Positions 57,553 through 64,000 of a stretch of DNA of 64,000 nt are shown here, piece after piece. The stretch is from Kocuria turfanensis (GTDB lineage: Bacteria; Actinomycetota; Actinomycetes; Actinomycetales; Micrococcaceae): contig NZ_CP014480.1 in assembly GCF_001580365.1 (NCBI RefSeq), positions 682,001 through 746,000 on the forward strand, read 5' to 3'. How positions within the stretch are numbered: the stretch's first letter is position 1; every line of letters begins with the position of its first letter. Below the pieces are notes generated by a model. The model was not told the origin of the DNA. It did not search any database and worked only from the letters and a program-made list of their open reading frames with translations. Made by a program: the position numbers and the translations under genes.

Positions 57553-58077
57553 TCAGCTCGTGGCGCTGTCCGCGGGAACGGTCGCGCCCGGTTCCTCGGC
57601 GAAGACCTGGAACAGCTTCTGCTCCTCGTCCCGGGACAGGTTGGTGTGCAGCAGGTGCATGTCCTGGCCGGCGAAGGCCTCCCGCACCCGGTCGACGACG
57701 GCGCCGGACGTGAGGACGAACAGCGCCGATGTGCCCGGCGTGACCTCCTCGCGCACCCGGTTGATGAAGCCGTCGTCGATGCCCGTGTCCGTCAGCATGC
57801 CGCTCAGGGCTCCGGCCGCGGCGCCCACGGCCATGCCCAGCAGCGGGACCAGGAAGATCAGCCCGAACAGCATGCCCCAGAAGGACCCGCCGAGAGCCCC
57901 GGCGCCCACCAGGTTGTTGAGCTGACGGGTCTTCGGCTTCTTCCTGTCCTCGGGCCAGGTCACGATCGCGGCGTCGTGGACCCGGATCAGCTCCTGTCTC
58001 GTCAGGCGCTGCAGCGTCTGTGTCGCCACCTCGGCCCCGTCAGGGGTGTCGAACTTCCATACGGTGAGCGTAGCCAT
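57553..58077 (-). CDS. DUF1269-family membrane protein
   Basis: Protein of 174 residues with a DUF1269 domain: ATLTVWKFDTPDGAEVATQTLQRL opens, followed by AIVTWPEDRKKPKTRQ, a glycine-zipper membrane hairpin (GALGGSFWGMLFGLIFLVPLLGMAVGAAAGALSG, in parts) and VREEVTPGTSALFVLTSGAV. Members are of unknown function and common in bacterial envelopes and stress settings. ATG 58077 has GGGAGGCAGACC upstream; the open frame reaches 58299. Upstream stretch 58078-58401 holds no gene I can support. Confidence 0.88.
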   Translation of the reverse strand: MATLTVWKFDTPDGAEVATQTLQRLTRQELIRVHDAAIVTWPEDRKKPKTRQLNNLVGAGALGGSFWGMLFGLIFLVPLLGMAVGAAAGALSGMLTDTGIDDGFINRVREEVTPGTSALFVLTSGAVVDRVREAFAGQDMHLLHTNLSRDEEQKLFQVFAEEPGATVPADSATS

Positions 58078-58401
58078 GGTCTGCCTCCCGGAGCAGTGAA
58101 GCGGTGCTGTGGTGGAGCTGGTCGACATCGACAGAACGGACCGGACGACGGCGCGGCGCCGATCACCGATCGGACGGGCCCCGAGGGATCGATCCGCTCG
58201 CCTCCGCAGCACATGACGTGCGGTCACAGGCCACCGCACCGGCCACGGTGTGGTCCGCCGATCGCTCCGCGGCGGAGCCGTCCTCGCCGACCTGTTCACA
58301 GGATGGGTGCCTGCTTCCCCACGCGGATCACCCCGGCAGGGTGAAAGCCCAGCGAGTCCCGTCGGCCGGGGCGGACATGGGAGCGATCGGGGGGAGACGG
58401 C

Positions 58402-58947
58402 TCAGTCGGCGGCGGAACCCCGCCGTGCCAGGCCCTCCTGGACGGCGCCCATGATCACCCGGGCGATGAGGCCGACCAGGAGGAGGTTGCCGATCATCTG
58501 CACCGTGACCACGGCGCGGGCCGCCTGGGAGACGGCCGTGATGTCCCCGAACCCGACGGTCGCGATGACCGTCACCGTGAAGTAGAAGGCGTCCAGCCGG
58601 CTCAGCGGCTCAGACCAGTGCTCCGGAGCGGCACGGGACATCAGGTGGTATGTGAGGGAGAAGACGACGACGAACACCGGCACCGTGAGCGCCAGCGTCC
58701 CGAAGGCCTGGGCCCGCGGCGCTGGCGAGACCTTGATGGCGCGGATCTGCCGCACCAGCAGCCCCGCGACGACCACGAGCCCACCGGTGAGCACCAGGAC
58801 CGTGCTGGCGGTGAACGCCGAGGTGAACGGGAGACAGAAGTACGCCAGCAGGACACCCAGCCCCGACAGGGACGAACGCACCAGCATGCTGCGCGGGCCC
58901 CGGGTCCGGCCCTTGTCCGGAGGTCCGGGTGCTCGTCCGGTCCGCAT
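58402..58947 (-). CDS. Two-pore-helix potassium channel (ion_trans_2)
   Basis: Potassium channel subunit of 181 residues. The selectivity filter TVIATVGFGDI is intact (T-V-G-F-G-D). Two hydrophobic helices precede (LSGLGVLLAYFCLP, VLVLTGGLVVVAGLLVRQI), a third (LALTVPVFVVVFSLTYHLM) comes before the pore and one follows (VVTVQMIGNLLLVGLIARVIM). ATG 58947 has AGGAGGTGCAG upstream, a near-ideal site. The 339-base gap to nrdF contains only a terminator-type hairpin near 59242. Confidence 0.9.
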   Translation of the reverse strand: MRTGRAPGPPDKGRTRGPRSMLVRSSLSGLGVLLAYFCLPFTSAFTASTVLVLTGGLVVVAGLLVRQIRAIKVSPAPRAQAFGTLALTVPVFVVVFSLTYHLMSRAAPEHWSEPLSRLDAFYFTVTVIATVGFGDITAVSQAARAVVTVQMIGNLLLVGLIARVIMGAVQEGLARRGSAAD

Positions 58948-59241
58948 CGGTCTGCACCTCCTGTGTCCACCCCGCACGGTCCGCCGCGCTGAGGGCTTCG
59001 TACCGGTGGGTCGACCGTACCCGAGGGAGCGTGCGGACGGGCACCCCGCTCTTGTGCGTGGTGCTGTCCCGACGACCCGTCGCCTTCACCCGCCCCCGAG
59101 CCGCGCGCTGGCGGGCCGCTCCGGGCCGCAGGAGATCACCCCCGTAGCGCCGCCGGTCTCGAGGGTCGGGGACCGGCCCTGCTCGGGCAGAGACACGACC
59201 AGCGTGGCCGTCACGATTGCCGGCCGATGGGAACCGCGACG

Positions 59242-59281
59242 ACGAAGGGGCGGCCCTGCCGGTGCAGAGCCACCCCTTCGT
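59242..59281 (-). terminator. Terminator-type hairpin after nrdF
   Basis: ACGAAGGGG (59242-59250) pairs with CCCCTTCGT (59273-59281), with TGC/GCA in the loop, starting 20 bases after the nrdF stop. Confidence 0.6.
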
Positions 59282-59300
59282 CCCACCGGTCAGACGGGGA

Positions 59301-62543
<3,243 letters not shown>

Positions 62544-62547
<4 letters not shown>

Positions 62548-63038
62548 GCCCGGGGCTGCGGAAATTGTCGCCAAAACTGTTCCAATCCTTCGTTTACCTT
62601 GCGGACATCCTCGGAGGTGCCCATGAGTTCGAACTTGTAGAGGACGGGGACGTCGCACTTGGCCGCGATCTTGTCCGCGGCCAGGCAGAACGCCGGCCCG
62701 AAGTTGGTGTTGCCCGCGCCGATCACGCCGCGCAGCAGCCGCCGGTTGGCCTCCCGGTTGAGGAACTTCACGACCTGCGGCGGAACGGCCCCGCTGCCGT
62801 TGGGTCTCCCGTAGGTCGGGGCGACCAGCACGAAGGGCTCGGTCATCTCGGGGGGCTCCTCCCCGGTCAGAAGAGGAAGGCGCACCGCGCGGGCGGCGAG
62901 CTTCTCGACGAAGCGGTGCGTGTTGTTGGAGACCGAGGAGAAGTAGACGACCAGGGGGGCGCAGGACTCGGACGCCGCGCGGGCGGCGCCGGGCTCCTGC
63001 AGAGCGGTCCCGGGGGTGCCGGGGAGGTTCGTGCTCAT
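62544..63038 (-). CDS. nrdI: NrdI flavodoxin-like protein
   Basis: Flavoprotein of 164 residues that supplies superoxide to activate the Mn-dependent Nrd[23 protein letters not shown] holds the flavin-phosphate loop, then [45 protein letters not shown] and [21 protein letters not shown]. The first 25 residues ([20 protein letters not shown]) are an extension not usual in the family. ATG 63038, 98 bases after nrdH. Its stop overlaps nrdE. Confidence 0.94.
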
Positions 63039-63136
63039 GTGCTTCCGCGCTCCGGGGTGGGTCGGTGGCCGGTGGTCCTGCATCCGGGTCCGGGTCCGGG
63101 ACCGGGCGCCGCGGGGAAGCGGGCGGCGCGCGGGCC

Positions 63137-63373
63137 TCAGGCCGAGAGCAGGACGGCCAGGGAGGTGATCTTGTCCGGACGGTAGCCGGACCAGTGCTCG
63201 GTGGACGTCTCGACGACCGGGACCTGCTGGTAGCCCAGCGCCAGGACGTGGGCCAGGGCCGCCTCGTCCTCGGTGACGTCGACGACGCTGTACTCGATGC
63301 CCTTCTTGGTCAGGGCCCGGTAGGTGGCATTGCACTGGACGCAGGACGGCTTGCTGTACACGGTCACGGACAT
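63137..63373 (-). CDS. nrdH: NrdH glutaredoxin-like electron donor
   Basis: Redoxin of 78 residues passing electrons from thioredoxin reductase to NrdE. The active site is CVQC (residues 11-14, [15 protein letters not shown]), and the C-terminal WSGYRPDKI is the NrdH signature. ATG 63373 has AAGGGGAAACAGC upstream. It is the first gene of the operon. NrdR boxes and DnaA-box-like sites lie 100-260 bases upstream, so the operon probably responds to dNTP/ATP levels and replication. Confidence 0.95.
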   Translation of the reverse strand: MSVTVYSKPSCVQCNATYRALTKKGIEYSVVDVTEDEAALAHVLALGYQQVPVVETSTEHWSGYRPDKITSLAVLLSA

Positions 63374-63473
63374 CGCTGTTTCCCCTTGGTCGCTCGGGTG
63401 GTTTTTCGGGGGAGATCCGGGACTTCCGCAGACTCTGCGGCTGTGAAGGGGTCTCTCCGGGTGGCTGATTTCA

Positions 63474-63520
63474 ATACTACATCTAGTGTTCGGAAGGGGA
63501 AGTGACCCCTAGATGCAGTG
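63474..63520. promoter_or_regulatory. Two NrdR boxes of the nrdHIEF promoter
   Basis: ATACTACATCTAGTGT (63474-63489) and ACCCCTAGATGCAGTG (63505-63520) resemble the NrdR box ACACTATATATAGTGT and are exactly 31 bases apart, the typical spacing of three helical turns. On the minus strand box 1 contains TAGTAT, a -10-like element. Confidence 0.8.
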
Positions 63521-63527
63521 GTGAAGG

Positions 63528-63633
63528 TTGTCCACAGCTCCTCTCTGCCTATCCCCAGGACGGGCCTCGGCCATCCACAGGGCACCGTCCGCGGGGGTCG
63601 CGGAATTCCGCGACCGGGGCCCCGATATGCACA
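63528..63633. promoter_or_regulatory. Cluster of DnaA-box-like sites upstream of nrdHIEF
   Basis: TTGTCCACA (63528-63536, a standard actinobacterial DnaA box), CTATCCCCA (63549-63557), CCATCCACA (63571-63579) and the weaker ATATGCACA (63625-63633) lie in 106 bases, all on the same strand. Confidence 0.5.
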
Positions 63634-63672
63634 GGCTGTGCGCTCCGCGGGGCCCCCGGGCGGTGGACGGAA

Positions 63673-64000
63673 TTAATTTTCGGACACGGCGTGTCGGCTC
63701 CGGCGGCGGGGCCGGCGCAGACCGACCGCCGCGCCGGCGAGCAGGGCCCGCAGGCCCCGGTAGGGCGGGTAGACGACCCACAGGGTGTCGGGAGCGAGCG
63801 GCTTGTCCAGGACCGCCCGCGCGTGGGAGAACGTGGTGAACGAGAACTTCCCGTGGTAGGCGCCGGTGCCGCTCTCCCCCACCCCGCCGAAGGGCAGCTC
63901 CGGGCTGCTCAGCTGCAGCAGCGGGGCGTTGAAGGACAGCCCGCCGGAGGACGTGCGCCGGCGGAAGAGCTCCTTGACCGCCTTCACCTCGGTGAACACG
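63673..64000 (-). CDS. Aldehyde dehydrogenase, C-terminal end (gene starts outside the window)
   Basis: Last 108 codons of an NAD(P)-dependent aldehyde dehydrogenase of the ALDH3-like (class 3, membrane-associated) group. [29 protein letters not shown] is the conserved C-terminal block, read in parts, and [14 protein letters not shown] precedes it. The end has a hydrophobic helix ([17 protein letters not shown]) and a basic tail, which may bind membranes as in fatty-aldehyde dehydrogenases. The catalytic Cys and NAD domain lie beyond the edge. On the same strand as nrdHIEF but 300 bases upstream of nrdH, with promoter sites between. Confidence 0.88.
   Translation of the reverse strand, partial: VFTEVKAVKELFRRRTSSGGLSFNAPLLQLSSPELPFGGVGESGTGAYHGKFSFTTFSHARAVLDKPLAPDTLWVVYPPYRGLRALLAGAAVGLRRPRRRSRHAVSEN

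Overview
The window is very GC-rich DNA (by eye about 70-75 % GC, third codon positions almost all G or C) with actinobacterial gene content: RNase J, a class Ib ribonucleotide reductase operon nrdHIEF with NrdR boxes, an MptB-type polyprenol-phosphomannose mannosyltransferase, C50-carotenoid-type enzymes and a DUF222/HNH protein. It fits a Micrococcaceae chromosome (Kocuria or a close relative is my best guess; this is inference). I saw no rRNA, tRNA or CRISPR array. Apart from one IS110-type insertion sequence it is ordinary chromosome, with many GC-rich tandem repeats between genes.

Layout. 1-5.2 kb: a regulator/B3-B4/EamA exporter operon, a VanY-like secreted protein, a cysteine hydrolase and a GNAT gene joined by a probable one-base deletion, and a MOSC protein. 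5.2-12.5 kb: a membrane protein, a seven-repeat secreted propeller, an SDR, a stress cluster (STAS-like protein, two UspA paralogues, Hsp20), a GNAT and a PadR/HAAS pair. 12.5-18.2 kb: mtlD, a divergent YczE/MocR pair and a GmrSD-type nuclease lipoprotein. 18.5-22.2 kb: a probable C50 carotenoid module (UbiA-type lycopene elongase and CrtD-like oxidoreductase) divergent from a GT1 glycosyltransferase. 22.4-27.3 kb: SelO, a secreted hydrolase and RNase J. 27.7-34.4 kb: envelope glycan genes (acyltransferase-SGNH, two GT87 paralogues, MptB). 34.5-36.0 kb: the IS110 element. 36.2-39.7 kb: prfC, two membrane proteins and a DHFR-like protein. 39.8-47.1 kb: sulfane-sulfur and copper genes (DUF302, two rhodaneses, a CstB-like persulfide dioxygenase, PCuAC and a DyP peroxidase) with three CsoR/CstR-type operators. 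47.3-58.9 kb: AraC regulator, MFS transporter, DUF222/HNH protein, CPBP protease, a second DHFR-like protein, ClC channel, a damaged class II glutamine amidotransferase, a DUF1269 protein and a K+ channel. 59.3-63.4 kb: nrdHIEF. The right edge holds the 3' end of an aldehyde dehydrogenase.

The strongest non-routine signal is the 250-base leader of the IS110 element. It folds on paper into a 5' hairpin and two looped stems. Short segments of the loops match the element's own right and left ends and the flanking target, in the polarity expected of an IS110 bridge (seek) RNA, and joining the two ends would create a promoter for it. Other items to check are the shared CsoR/CstR operators, the one-base deletion fusing two genes, a glycosyltransferase that seems to need an ATT start codon, an amidotransferase that has lost its catalytic Cys and its stop codon, and tandem duplications that copy the 3' ends of selO and of the HNH gene past their stop codons.
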